DNA of 64,000 nucleotides from Flavobacterium praedii (GTDB taxonomy: Bacteria > Bacteroidota > Bacteroidia > Flavobacteriales > Flavobacteriaceae): assembly GCF_026810365.1 (NCBI RefSeq), contig NZ_CP113948.1:3001001-3065000 (forward strand), given 5' to 3'. Made by a program: the position numbers and the translations under genes. The notes beneath the pieces are model-generated. The model ran no database searches. It saw only the letters and a list, made by a program, of their open reading frames with translations, and was not told the DNA's origin. This document shows positions 36,685-45,604 of the stretch, piece by piece. The stretch's first letter is position 1; each line of letters begins with the position of its first letter.

Positions 36685-38526
36685 ATGGGAAACAGTATAC
36701 TAACAAGGCGCGCTTTATTTACAAAATTACTGAAAAGGTTGTTAGTGAATGCCCAGGAAAAGGACCCTCTTTTTGAAAAATATTCTCGTAAAATATACAA
36801 TGGCCGTCGTTATTCTTCTTTAATAAACCCAAAAAAAGACCAAACCAGTAAATCAGGTTCAGAAACCGAACGCGTGACGAATGTTACAAGCGGTCTTGCT
36901 CCTTACACAGGTACATGGTCAACATCTGAAGCCTTACATTTATTAAGAAGAACAGGATTTGGTTTCCAAAAAAAGGATGTAGATACTTTATTGGGACTTT
37001 CCATGAATCAAGCCGTTAATCTAGTTTTAACGATTGATACTACTCCTCCTGCCCCTCCGGTAAATCATTACAATAACGAAAAACCAGACGAAAATGGTCT
37101 TCCTTATGGTGCCGATTGGACAAATGATGCTTTTATTACAAATGATATTGGTGGAAACACAAATGGCAATCGAACTTCAGGACTAAGTTCATGGTGGCTG
37201 GGACTTGCTTTCAATCAAGATATTAGCATTCGAGAAAAAATGACACTCTTTTGGTATCACTTTATTCCAGTAGATTTTGAGTTTATAAAGCAATCATCAA
37301 ATGAATATTGCAATACCAATTCGGCTCGAATTTGTTACAAATACATCAAAATGTTTCGGGATAATGCCACTGGGAATTACAAATCCTTAATTCGCAATAT
37401 GGCCACACAACCCGCAATGATGTTCTATTTGAACAATCAGGCCAATACCAAATCAGCTCCCGATGAGAATTTTGCCCGTGAAGTTATGGAGCTTTTTACA
37501 CTTGGTAAAGAAGAAGCCAGTCAATACACAGAGGCCGATGTTATTCAAGCCGCCAAAGTACTTACAGGATGGAGAGTTCAAAATCTTAACACTATTAACG
37601 AGGCCACTAATTTTGTAGACAAACTGCACGACACAAGTACCAAGAAATTTTCTTCTTTTTTTAACAATAATCCTATTGCAAACACTGGGGCAGGAGAATT
37701 GGATTTATTTATAGATATGATTTTCTCCAAATCGAAAGTAGTCTCCGAATACATTTGTCGCCGTTTGTACCGTTTCTTCGTGTATTATGATATTGATGCC
37801 AATATAGAAGCCAATGTAATTGTTCCTTTGGCACAGCATTTTGTCGCTAATAATTGGAATATCTTACCCGTTTTGGACAAATTATTTAAAAGCGAACACT
37901 TTTTTGACATGGCTAATCGAGGTGTTTTCATCAAATCTCCTCTGGATGTTATTGTCGGAACGATGCGGACGTTTAATCTCAATTACAACGTGGCCGATGC
38001 CACCAATTATGAGGCACAATATGATCTTTGGAACACCTTTAATTATGCGATGTACGACATGCAGCAAGCTATGGGATCTATTCCAAATGTAGCAGGTTGG
38101 CAAGCTTTTTACCAAAAACCCTCTTTTCATGAATATTGGATTAATTCCAATTCGATTCAAAGACGTTATGGCTTGATTGAATATTTATTTTATGGTTTTG
38201 ATAAGGAAAAAAATGGTTTAATCACCAGAATGGAAGTCGATGTCATTGCTTTTGTTAAACAATTTCCAAATGCAACTTGTAAAGATCCAAACGCATTGGT
38301 TAACGAATGTATCAAATATTTATTACCAATCGATTTTAGTATGGGTGCCAAAGATGCCATTAAAACGCAAACCCTTTTAACAGGGCAGGCTTCCGATTAT
38401 TATTGGTCTAGTGCTTGGCAAACCTATATCAATAACCCAAACGAAATGAACCTTCAGATAGTCAAAACAAGAATACGAAGTTTATTGCTCACTATTGTTG
38501 AATTTGCAGAATATCAGTTAATGTAG
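36685..38526 (+). CDS. DUF1800 family protein
   Basis: 613 residues. Hallmarks: ALHLLRRTGFGF, REKMTLFWYHFI, the LIRNMATQPAMMFYLNNQANTK segment with NENFARE-type motif ENFAREVMELFTLGKE, AAKVLTGWRV and CRRLYRFFVY. The family is widespread and always near DUF1501 genes, as here (88 bp downstream). Function is unknown; the pair has been linked to secreted sulfatase-like or cellulose-related loci in other bacteria. No clear signal peptide. Confidence 0.88.
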   Translation: MGNSILTRRALFTKLLKRLLVNAQEKDPLFEKYSRKIYNGRRYSSLINPKKDQTSKSGSETERVTNVTSGLAPYTGTWSTSEALHLLRRTGFGFQKKDVDTLLGLSMNQAVNLVLTIDTTPPAPPVNHYNNEKPDENGLPYGADWTNDAFITNDIGGNTNGNRTSGLSSWWLGLAFNQDISIREKMTLFWYHFIPVDFEFIKQSSNEYCNTNSARICYKYIKMFRDNATGNYKSLIRNMATQPAMMFYLNNQANTKSAPDENFAREVMELFTLGKEEASQYTEADVIQAAKVLTGWRVQNLNTINEATNFVDKLHDTSTKKFSSFFNNNPIANTGAGELDLFIDMIFSKSKVVSEYICRRLYRFFVYYDIDANIEANVIVPLAQHFVANNWNILPVLDKLFKSEHFFDMANRGVFIKSPLDVIVGTMRTFNLNYNVADATNYEAQYDLWNTFNYAMYDMQQAMGSIPNVAGWQAFYQKPSFHEYWINSNSIQRRYGLIEYLFYGFDKEKNGLITRMEVDVIAFVKQFPNATCKDPNALVNECIKYLLPIDFSMGAKDAIKTQTLLTGQASDYYWSSAWQTYINNPNEMNLQIVKTRIRSLLLTIVEFAEYQLM

Positions 38527-38605
38527 CTAAATAGAGGCTAAGATTCTAAGTTGCTATGGCGCTAAGATTCTTAGAAACTCAGAAGGGTAGGAACTTAGAA
38601 ACTAA
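38527..38605. repeat. CTAAGATTCTAAG-type short repeat between DUF1800 and DUF1501
   Basis: Words CTAAGATTCTAAGTTGCTA, GCTAAGATTCTTAGAAACTC and ACTTAGAAAC repeat. The complement resembles 23258-23298. The spacer does not end in a terminator, consistent with co-transcription. Confidence 0.5.
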
Positions 38606-38613
38606 ATAAAAAA

Positions 38614-40221
38614 ATGGAAAGAAGAAAATTTATAAAGACAACTGCTCTTGCATCAACAATACCTTTGGTTTTTAATCATATTCCCGTAATGGCATCTTCT
38701 CAAATTGAGAACAAAAGTTTGCAATTACTAGCTAATGCAGCAGCTGGTTGTGGAAAAATTTTAGTTATTATTCAGATGAATGGTGGAAATGATGGACTAA
38801 ATATGGTTTTACCCAGAGATAAATGGAGCGAGTTGACCAATGCCCGTTCTAATATTTTAATGAAAGAAACCGATGTTTTGCCTTTGCATTACAACGAAAC
38901 AACAGGTTTACATCCCGCCATGAAGGAAATGCAACAATTGTACAATAACGGTAAAATGATGATCGTACAAGGAGTTTCTTATCCCAATCCAAGTTACAGT
39001 CACTTTAGAGCAACTGATATTTGGTTCACGGCCTCGGATAGTGATGAAACATTGCAGTCGGGATGGCTCGGAAGAGCATTAGACACTGTGTATCCTAATT
39101 TTCCAACAGGCTATCCTAATCTAAATATGCCAGATCCTTTGGCGATACAAATTGGATCAACTTTGCCATTTTCATTGCAAGGGCCAAAAATAAACATGGC
39201 CTATAGTGTCCCTAAACCTGAAGATTTATTGAATGTAATAAATGCTACTTCGGATCCAACACCCAACTCTGATTATGGCCATGAATTGACCTTTTTGAGA
39301 TTGATGAAAGACCAGAGTAATGCCTATAGAGAATCGATACAAAAAGCCTATAATGTACCTAAGCCGCAATCGCCAAACTATCCCAATAAAAATGGATTGG
39401 CTGATCAATTAAAAATTGTGGCTAAACTCATTAATGGCGGATTGCAAACTCCTATTTATGTGGTGAACCATCCCAAAGGTTTTGACAGTCATGAAAATCA
39501 AGTATTGGATTCGGATAAAAAATTAGGCAAACAAGCCGAAAATTTAAGTATTTTGTCTCAAGCTATCGGTGCATTTCAAGAAGATTTAAAGTTAATGGGT
39601 AAAGCCGATATTGTAACTGGAATGACGTTTAGTGAATTTGGACGACGTATCAAAAGCAATGACAGTTCAGGTACTGATCATGGTTCAAGTGCTCCAGTTC
39701 TCTTTTTTGGCGCGGCATTAAATACAGGTCGAGGAACTGTAGAGGGAACACCTAATCCGGTTTCGGGTATGATAGGGACTTCTCCCAATTTGCCACAAAC
39801 TGCAACAGTAAATGATCAAATTCCTTTTCAGTATGATTTCAGACAAATTTATGCTACCATAATGCAAGATTGGTTGTGCATGAGTGAAGCGCAATCGGAT
39901 GCGGTTTTAGGAGGTTCATTTGAAAAATTACCCATTTTTAAAACAGACAAAACGATTTATTATCCAAATACGGATTTCATGAGGATTTTTCCAAATCCAG
40001 TAACAACCAACCAAATAAATCTACAGTTTTATAACTTTATAAACAGTACCGTTCAGGTAAATATCTATTCTATGTTGGGTTCTAAAATTTTTGGAAATTC
40101 CTATTTGGTAGATGGCGATATTTTGAGTTTTAATACAACCCAAATATTTTCAACAGGCACCTATATCGTTCAAGTAATTTATAATGGAATAAAATATAAT
40201 GCCAAAATGTTAGTACTGTAA
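38614..40221 (+). CDS. DUF1501 family protein with T9SS C-terminal sorting domain
   Basis: 535 residues. N-terminus MERRKFIKTTALASTIPLVF is a twin-residue-type signal typical of DUF1501. The core has VIIQMNGGNDGLNMVLPRD-like VNGGNDGLN, LHPAMKEMQQLYNNGKMMIVQG, and TFSEFGRRIKSNDSSGTDHGSSAPVLFFG, a sulfatase/alkaline-phosphatase-like metal-site layout. The last 75 residues (IFPNPVTTNQINLQFYNF to the end) form a type A T9SS sorting domain, so the protein is secreted or surface-bound. Partner of the DUF1800 protein. Confidence 0.88.
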   Translation: MERRKFIKTTALASTIPLVFNHIPVMASSQIENKSLQLLANAAAGCGKILVIIQMNGGNDGLNMVLPRDKWSELTNARSNILMKETDVLPLHYNETTGLHPAMKEMQQLYNNGKMMIVQGVSYPNPSYSHFRATDIWFTASDSDETLQSGWLGRALDTVYPNFPTGYPNLNMPDPLAIQIGSTLPFSLQGPKINMAYSVPKPEDLLNVINATSDPTPNSDYGHELTFLRLMKDQSNAYRESIQKAYNVPKPQSPNYPNKNGLADQLKIVAKLINGGLQTPIYVVNHPKGFDSHENQVLDSDKKLGKQAENLSILSQAIGAFQEDLKLMGKADIVTGMTFSEFGRRIKSNDSSGTDHGSSAPVLFFGAALNTGRGTVEGTPNPVSGMIGTSPNLPQTATVNDQIPFQYDFRQIYATIMQDWLCMSEAQSDAVLGGSFEKLPIFKTDKTIYYPNTDFMRIFPNPVTTNQINLQFYNFINSTVQVNIYSMLGSKIFGNSYLVDGDILSFNTTQIFSTGTYIVQVIYNGIKYNAKMLVL

Positions 40222-40540
40222 TTATTATTTAAAACACGTTTTGTAAAATTATTTTTTGCCATATAGAAACCAATTTCGTTTGCTTAAGGAACTCTCAGAC
40301 CAAACTCGTTTAATTTGTCATTTCGACCAGCGGGAGAAATGACAAAACCAACTCTTAAAGAAACGACATTGACATAGAATCATAGAATTTATAGTTTTTA
40401 AAAGAAATAGACGTTTTACTATTCACATAGCTATTCTATGTGAGAAATAGTGCTATTTCTATTTATTCTTGACCTTTTTAATACTAATCTATGATTCTAT
40501 ATGGTTAAATTTTATATTTTATTTAATTTCACCCAACGGG
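40222..40540. repeat. Gene-free region with a small hairpin and a 127-bp fold-back element
   Basis: First, TTTGTCATTTC (40314-40324) pairs with GAAATGACAAA (40336-40346). Then 13-bp perfect arms ATAGAATCATAGA (40374-40386) and 40488-40500 enclose nested arms GAAATAG/CTATTTC (40404-40410, 40453-40459) and CACATAG/CTATGTG (40424-40430, 40436-40442), all centred near 40434. Lies between convergent genes. Confidence 0.75.
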
Positions 40541-41512
40541 TTATTCATAATATTCATATGCATCAATAATATCTAAGTAAACTCCATCAAAACCAGCATC
40601 TAGAATTTTTTTTACATAGGAATCATCATTTCCATAAATAATTTTCTGCCATTCAGGATACCAATATTTAACTTTAAAATTCCCAGCCCAGTCCGGATTT
40701 TCAGAATCAATCCATTTGGGTTTTGAAGAATTCCAAGTGCTTTGCCAATAATATCGGTAATTTTCGGCTTCGCCAATAGACATATATGAAATTACCAATC
40801 TCTTTCCTCCATTAGCTTTATTTCGTAAAGTATTTATTTCTGATTTTGTAAAGCTAGTTCCATCATGAAAAAATAAATCCATAATAATTAAATCATAATT
40901 AGTAGCAATCACTGCATTAATAAAGGCAGTTTTTGTTGCGAAATTATCAGGATTAATCAGATACAGAAAATTTTTGATTTCAGAAATTTTTGAAATGACT
41001 TGATTGTTTTCTTGATAAACTGTAGTTGAAGGAATATTATTTAATTCTCGCTGATTAGCGGCAAATGAAACATATCCTAATTTATTATTCTCAAAATAGG
41101 AATCGTTTATTTTTGAAATTGTGCTACAATAATCGGTCACAAGTATTGTTTTTCCAGCTTTTTTGGAAAGATTCAAAAAGTTTTTTAAATATAAAGTTGT
41201 TTCAACTGGTGTAGCTTTATCATCAGTATCATATCCATACCACAAATCTTCTTGACCGTTGGCATCTATAGCGTTGAGATAATCGGAATTCGATTGTGTA
41301 CTATTTTCTCCATCACTACTTACAAGTTCAATCCCATTCTGCGGAATGATATTGAAATTAGGATTTATTGCTTTGGCAAATTGACTAATTCCTATTACAA
41401 ATTCCCTCATTTTTTGTTTGGAATTGGCTATAGATTGAGGATTGCTATTGTCCTCTTTACTGCAGGATCCGAAAAAAAGAATAAAAAACAGAAAAAAATA
41501 GTGTAGTCGCAT
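40541..41512 (-). CDS. GH114-like (TM1410 family) putative glycoside hydrolase lipoprotein
   Basis: 323 residues, lipobox LFFGSC. TIM-barrel motifs of endo-alpha-1,4-polygalactosaminidase-like proteins: DLIIMDLFFHDG, RLVISYMSIGEAENYRYYW with the family Glu, WYPEWQKII and GFDGVYLDIIDAYEYYE with the Asp. The protein ends directly after the last strand motif, slightly shorter than many members. Relatives act on galactosamine-rich exopolysaccharide; the substrate here is unknown. Confidence 0.82.
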   Translation of the reverse strand: MRLHYFFLFFILFFGSCSKEDNSNPQSIANSKQKMREFVIGISQFAKAINPNFNIIPQNGIELVSSDGENSTQSNSDYLNAIDANGQEDLWYGYDTDDKATPVETTLYLKNFLNLSKKAGKTILVTDYCSTISKINDSYFENNKLGYVSFAANQRELNNIPSTTVYQENNQVISKISEIKNFLYLINPDNFATKTAFINAVIATNYDLIIMDLFFHDGTSFTKSEINTLRNKANGGKRLVISYMSIGEAENYRYYWQSTWNSSKPKWIDSENPDWAGNFKVKYWYPEWQKIIYGNDDSYVKKILDAGFDGVYLDIIDAYEYYE

Positions 41513-41733
41513 ATAGGATTCTTTCTTACAAAACGTTGTTTGCCTTTTAAAATTGCTTTACTAGTGCAAAAATCTTTATCTATTATCCAAAACTATAGTA
41601 TTTCAATTTGCAAAACAGGTATTTACAAAAGTGGATATTTGTAAAATTCACTGAAATCTGACATTTTTACCAAAAATTAAAAATAAAACCATGAAAAAAA
41701 TATACTTTTACGTTGTATTAAAAAACAAAAATT

Positions 41734-42252
41734 ATGAAAAAATTTATTCTAATAATTGCCTTTGGTTTTATATCAAACGGTGTATTAGCTCAAAGTCCAC
41801 TTGAAGAAGGTGGAGTACAATTAAACGCAGGTTTAGGTCTTTCTGGTTGGGGTGTTCCTGTTTATTTTGGTTTGGATTACGGAATCGCCAAAGATTTTAC
41901 ACTTGGTGGTCAACTGTCTTTTCAAACAGACAATGACCCATACTATTATGGCGGTAAAGATTATAAATACAACTCAACTGCTATAGGAATTGGAGCAAAC
42001 GGAAATTATCATTTCAACAGAATATTAGATATCCCAAGCAAATTTGACTTTTACGCGGGTGCCAGTCTTACCTATTACATTTGGAATTATAACGACTACA
42101 ACAACAACCCTCACCCAGACAATACATCTTTAGGTCTTGGACTTCAAGTAGGTGGTCGCTATTTCTTTACCGATAAATTTGGTATTAATCTAGAATTAGG
42201 AGGAAACACAGGTACGAGTGGTGCTAAATTTGGGGTTACTTTCAAAATCTAA
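41734..42252 (+). CDS. Small outer-membrane beta-barrel protein
   Basis: 172 residues with signal peptide MKKFILIIAFGFISNGVLAQ. The mature part alternates amphipathic strands (VQLNAGLGLSGWGVPVYFGLDYG, FTLGGQLSFQT, LGLGLQVGGRYFF) and ends in a barrel-type strand (GAKFGVTFKI), fitting an OmpX-like eight-strand barrel. Function unknown. Followed by a terminator. Confidence 0.8.
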   Translation: MKKFILIIAFGFISNGVLAQSPLEEGGVQLNAGLGLSGWGVPVYFGLDYGIAKDFTLGGQLSFQTDNDPYYYGGKDYKYNSTAIGIGANGNYHFNRILDIPSKFDFYAGASLTYYIWNYNDYNNNPHPDNTSLGLGLQVGGRYFFTDKFGINLELGGNTGTSGAKFGVTFKI

Positions 42253-42278
42253 AATCACTAAAATAACATATTACGATA

Positions 42279-42309
42279 AGCCAACTGAGAAATCAGCTGG
42301 CTTTTTTTT
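42279..42309 (+). terminator. Terminator after the beta-barrel gene
   Basis: AGCCAACTGA pairs with TCAGCTGGCT (nine of ten pairs) around a four-base loop, followed by eight T. Confidence 0.8.
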
Positions 42310-42446
42310 ATGTAAAAAACCGAATTTCAACTTAACTGGGAATTATTTTCATTCGAACTATAAATTGTTTTATTACATATCCTTTGCTAACCCATTTAGA
42401 AAAGAGAGAGTAAATTGAATTAGTACGTATTTCGAAATGGTATTAC

Positions 42447-42454
42447 TATATTTG
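42447..42454 (+). promoter_or_regulatory. Putative -7 element of the M1 peptidase gene
   Basis: TATATTTG fits TAnnTTTG and lies 17 nt before the ATG at 42472, ruling out the upstream GTG at 42454 as start. Confidence 0.5.
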
Positions 42455-42471
42455 TGTCTAATCTATTCCAA

Positions 42472-44388
42472 ATGAAAGCAACTTTTCTCTATTTTCTACT
42501 CTTTACTGTTTTTCTAGTTTCGGCTCAAAAAAACGATCTTCAATTGGATGAAATTGCACATTCTGAAATGAAAATGGCTAGTAAAAAATTGAATTTATTA
42601 GTCAATCCCAATACTCAAAATTATGACATTACTTATCATGAACTTCGCTTTAGTGTAGATCCTGCCAATTATTACATTTCTGGGGTTGTAACTACTACTT
42701 TTACAGCATTATCAGATCTTTCAACAGTTACATTTGACTTAACCAATCAATTGACAGTAAATAGTGTTACCCAAAATGGAATCCCGTTGATGTTTGCACA
42801 AAACAGCAACAATGAATTGGTTATTACTTTACCAAGTGTACTTACCTCAAATACTCCCGCAACAGTTGTCATATCTTATTCTGGTGCTCCCGCAAATGGA
42901 GAACAGGCCTTTACCACATCAATACATAATGGCTCGCCTGTTTTATACACTTTATCCGAACCTTATGGCGCCCGTGATTGGTGGCCGTGCAAACAGGATT
43001 TGAATGATAAAGTAGACGCTATTGATATTTATATAACTGCTCCTTCCCAATATGTAAGCGTGGCAAATGGTATTGAACCAGAAGCACCTGTGATTAATGG
43101 CATTAATAAAACAACACACTTTCATCATAACTACCCAATACCTGCCTATTTAATTGCTATTGCCGCAACCAATTACAGCATATACAATCAAACGGGTGGT
43201 ACTATTCCCAACCAATATCCCATTATTAACTACATCTATCCAGAGACTCTAGCATCGGTACAAACACAATTGGATCAAACACCTTTGATACTAAATTTGT
43301 ATGAAAGCCTCTTTGAAATCTATCCTTTTCACAACGAAAAATACGGTCACGCCCAATTTGGATGGGGCGGCGGAATGGAGCATACCACGGTTTCGTTTAT
43401 GAATAGTTTTGGTCGAAGCCTCATCGCTCACGAAATGGCACATCAATGGTTTGGTGACAAAATCACTTGTGGCAGCTGGAAAGACATTTGGCTCAACGAA
43501 GGTTTTACTACTTATGTTGCGGCTCTGGTCATCGAAAACTTTGATGGACAAGCGGCTTTTGTAACCGAAAAATCCAAAATGATTAGTAACATAACTTCCC
43601 AAACCAATGGAGCAGTATACTTGACAGATGCACAACTCACAGATGTCAATCGGATTTTTAGCTCAAGATTAACCTATAATAAAGGAGCGATGGTACTGAA
43701 TATGCTCCGTTTCAAAATGGGAGATGCTCTATTTTTTCAAGGAGTAAAAAATTATTTAAAAGATGTAAATTTAGCCTACAAATATGCCAAAACTCCCGAT
43801 TTACAATCGCATTTGGAAGTGGTTTATGGCAGTAGTTTGACCGAATTCTTTAATGATTGGATCTACAATCAGGGCTATCCCATTTATACAATATCAGGTC
43901 AAAATATAGGAGGCGGTCAAGCCAAATTTACTATCAATCAAACGCAATCGGACGCTTCAGTATCGTTTTTTGAAATGCCCGTACCCATTCGTGTTTTTGG
44001 ATCGGGTGGTCAACAATTGGATTTGGTTTTGAATAACACCGTGAATGGAGAAAATTTTATTGAAAACGTTCCATTTACTATTTCTAGTATCACTTTCGAT
44101 CCAAATAAAAATATCATTTCAAAAGGAAATACGGTAACCTTAGGAAACGAAAACTTTGAATTGAATGCTTTACAATTGTACACGAACCCATCCAATACAA
44201 TTTTGAATCTAGCTTTACCAACAGGAATAATCCTAGAGAAAACGGTCTTTTATAATGTAACTGGACAAAAAATAATGACAAGTAATTCGGCAACTTCATG
44301 GGATATTAGTTCTTGGTCAACGGGCGTCTATTTTATAAAAATCAACACCGATTCGGGCTCTAAGAAATTGAAGTTTGTGAAGAATTAA
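42472..44388 (+). CDS. Secreted M1-family aminopeptidase with T9SS sorting domain
   Basis: 638 residues from the ATG at 42472; signal peptide MKATFLYFLLFTVFLVSAQ. N-terminal saddle domain (YDITYHELRFSVDPANYYISG), exopeptidase motif GGGMEHTTVSF, zinc site HEMAHQWFGD near 320 with the second Glu in LNEGFTTY, and a C-terminal type A sorting domain (NTILNLALPTGIILEKTVFYNVTGQ to KLKFVKN). Zn-dependent removal of N-terminal residues outside the cell; secreted through the type IX system. Confidence 0.92.
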   Translation: MKATFLYFLLFTVFLVSAQKNDLQLDEIAHSEMKMASKKLNLLVNPNTQNYDITYHELRFSVDPANYYISGVVTTTFTALSDLSTVTFDLTNQLTVNSVTQNGIPLMFAQNSNNELVITLPSVLTSNTPATVVISYSGAPANGEQAFTTSIHNGSPVLYTLSEPYGARDWWPCKQDLNDKVDAIDIYITAPSQYVSVANGIEPEAPVINGINKTTHFHHNYPIPAYLIAIAATNYSIYNQTGGTIPNQYPIINYIYPETLASVQTQLDQTPLILNLYESLFEIYPFHNEKYGHAQFGWGGGMEHTTVSFMNSFGRSLIAHEMAHQWFGDKITCGSWKDIWLNEGFTTYVAALVIENFDGQAAFVTEKSKMISNITSQTNGAVYLTDAQLTDVNRIFSSRLTYNKGAMVLNMLRFKMGDALFFQGVKNYLKDVNLAYKYAKTPDLQSHLEVVYGSSLTEFFNDWIYNQGYPIYTISGQNIGGGQAKFTINQTQSDASVSFFEMPVPIRVFGSGGQQLDLVLNNTVNGENFIENVPFTISSITFDPNKNIISKGNTVTLGNENFELNALQLYTNPSNTILNLALPTGIILEKTVFYNVTGQKIMTSNSATSWDISSWSTGVYFIKINTDSGSKKLKFVKN

Positions 44389-44394
44389 GCGTTA

Positions 44395-44490
44395 CAAAAA
44401 GACGCGCAAAAGTGACACAACCATTAGCAAAGTTTTTTTTAATTTTCTTCGTGTGTCTTTGTGGTTTTCTTTGCGTGACTTTGCGATACA
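44395..44490. repeat. CGCAAAG-type palindromic element (copy 3)
   Basis: AAAGACGCGCAAAAGTGACA on the left faces GTGTCTTTGTGG and TTTCTTTGCGTGACTTTGCG on the right; imperfect fold-back between convergent genes. Confidence 0.55.
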
Positions 44491-44496
44491 ACTAAA

Positions 44497-45036
44497 CTAT
44501 TCCCTTTTAATTTCATGACCCACAAATTCTTCCAAAGCAGCAAACATATCATCTACCGAAAGCACTTCGAAATCAGGATGGGATTTTAGAAAATTGGCAT
44601 TCAAAGTAACTAGGTTTTCTTCGATTTCAAAAAAAGTGTCGTTAATAAGCAAATCTCTAATAGGATTTACACCTTCTAACTTTCCTTTCAGAAATTTATT
44701 GAGCTTTACACTGCTCATTAGTTTTACTTTCTTGCTTTGCTGTTTGAATAATTCCAAATGCTTTTCGGCACCAATTAATGCCAAACCTTCTTCCAGCAAT
44801 TCATTTAATTCATTGTTCCAACCCGAATGGTGTACAAATTGAGCAAAATTTCCGGCGACATATTGTGAGTAATAATAGTCCAAATAATAACTCATCAGCG
44901 CATCTTCATGAATTAATTCATCTTTCACCCCTTCCTCACGCATTAGGTTGATCACCGAGATATTAGAGTGAATCACATCTTGAGCATTTTCACTGTTGAA
45001 GGCCGTTTCCGAAACTATTATTCTACCGAATTCCAT
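44497..45036 (-). CDS. DUF4375 (DMP19-like) protein
   Basis: 179 residues from the ATG at 45036 (MEFGRIIVSETAF). The core ALMSYYLDYYYSQYVAGNFAQFVHHSGW is the family signature, normally SYYLxxxxSQVxNGGFxQF. DMP19 in Neisseria is a DNA-mimic that blocks a transcription repressor; whether this distant relative does so is unknown. Cytoplasmic, acidic. No operon partner. Confidence 0.75.
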   Translation of the reverse strand: MEFGRIIVSETAFNSENAQDVIHSNISVINLMREEGVKDELIHEDALMSYYLDYYYSQYVAGNFAQFVHHSGWNNELNELLEEGLALIGAEKHLELFKQQSKKVKLMSSVKLNKFLKGKLEGVNPIRDLLINDTFFEIEENLVTLNANFLKSHPDFEVLSVDDMFAALEEFVGHEIKRE

Positions 45037-45113
45037 AGGATTTTGTTTTTTGAATATTTGCTGCAAATTTCCGTTAAATAAAAACAGAAAAGAAATTTTC
45101 TTTAGACTTTGTA

Positions 45114-45159
45114 ACCTTTGTCAATCCCGATAATTATCGGGATGAACTTTGACAAAGGT
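45114..45159. repeat. Nested palindrome with a perfect 18-bp core
   Basis: TCCCGATAATTATCGGGA (45125-45142) is a perfect palindrome, enclosed by ACCTTTGTCAA (45114-45124) and TTGACAAAGGT (45149-45159). It lies 7 bp after the stop of the 49-residue gene and may end its transcript, although no T-run follows. Confidence 0.8.
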
Positions 45160-45166
45160 GTTGGTA

Positions 45167-45316
45167 CTATTCTTTTTTCTGATTCATTCTTGCGACCAAT
45201 GCTTTCAAACGCAATGCTTGGGCTTTTTTCTCTTCTTGAAGTTTAGCCTTTTTTCTATTAAGCAATTTGGTATGCAAAGCCTTGTTTTTGGTATTTTTTT
45301 CGGGTCCTTTTGCCAT
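45167..45316 (-). CDS. Small basic protein, 49 residues
   Basis: Translation from ATG at 45316 gives MAKGPEKNTKNKALHTKLLN, then RKKAKLQEEKKAQALRLKAL and VARMNQKKE. It is one highly charged, Lys-rich helix. Small proteins of this kind are common in Flavobacteria and often bind RNA or DNA, but I do not recognise a named family. The clean start, the amphipathic pattern and a position between intergenic repeats support a real gene. Confidence 0.6.
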   Translation of the reverse strand: MAKGPEKNTKNKALHTKLLNRKKAKLQEEKKAQALRLKALVARMNQKKE

Positions 45317-45401
45317 GATTCAGATCTTCTATAATTCAGGTTACAAATATAAACAAATGAATAGATTAGATCATTACGAAACCGTTCTGAAACCCCAAAA
45401 G

Positions 45402-45481
45402 CCTAGCCCCGATAGTAGTGAAAATCCTTTCTATTTTTTCTTTAAAAATAGAAAGATTGCAACGGATAGCGGGAAATAGCT
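45402..45481. repeat. Dispersed structured repeat (GCCCCGATAG...GGATAGCGGG), copy 2
   Basis: Matches 24302-24388. The hairpin is CTTTCTATTTTT (45427-45438) with AAAAATAGAAAG (45444-45455): relative to copy 1 one T-A pair has become C-G, so pairing is kept. Lies upstream of the 49-residue gene and after the lipocalin-like gene. Confidence 0.8.
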
Positions 45482-45525
45482 TCTAATAAACACCATTTTC
45501 ATTCTTAACAATTCAATCCATAAAA

Positions 45526-45558
45526 AAACGGAAATGACTTTTAAAATCATTTCCGTTT
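45526..45558 (-). terminator. Terminator of the lipocalin-like gene
   Basis: AAACGGAAATGA pairs perfectly with TCATTTCCGTTT around a nine-base loop, with a T-run on the minus strand. Confidence 0.85.
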
Positions 45559-45604
45559 CTTACTATTTCTCAAAAAAACTTTATCCAACACCAGAATAAA
45601 GGAA

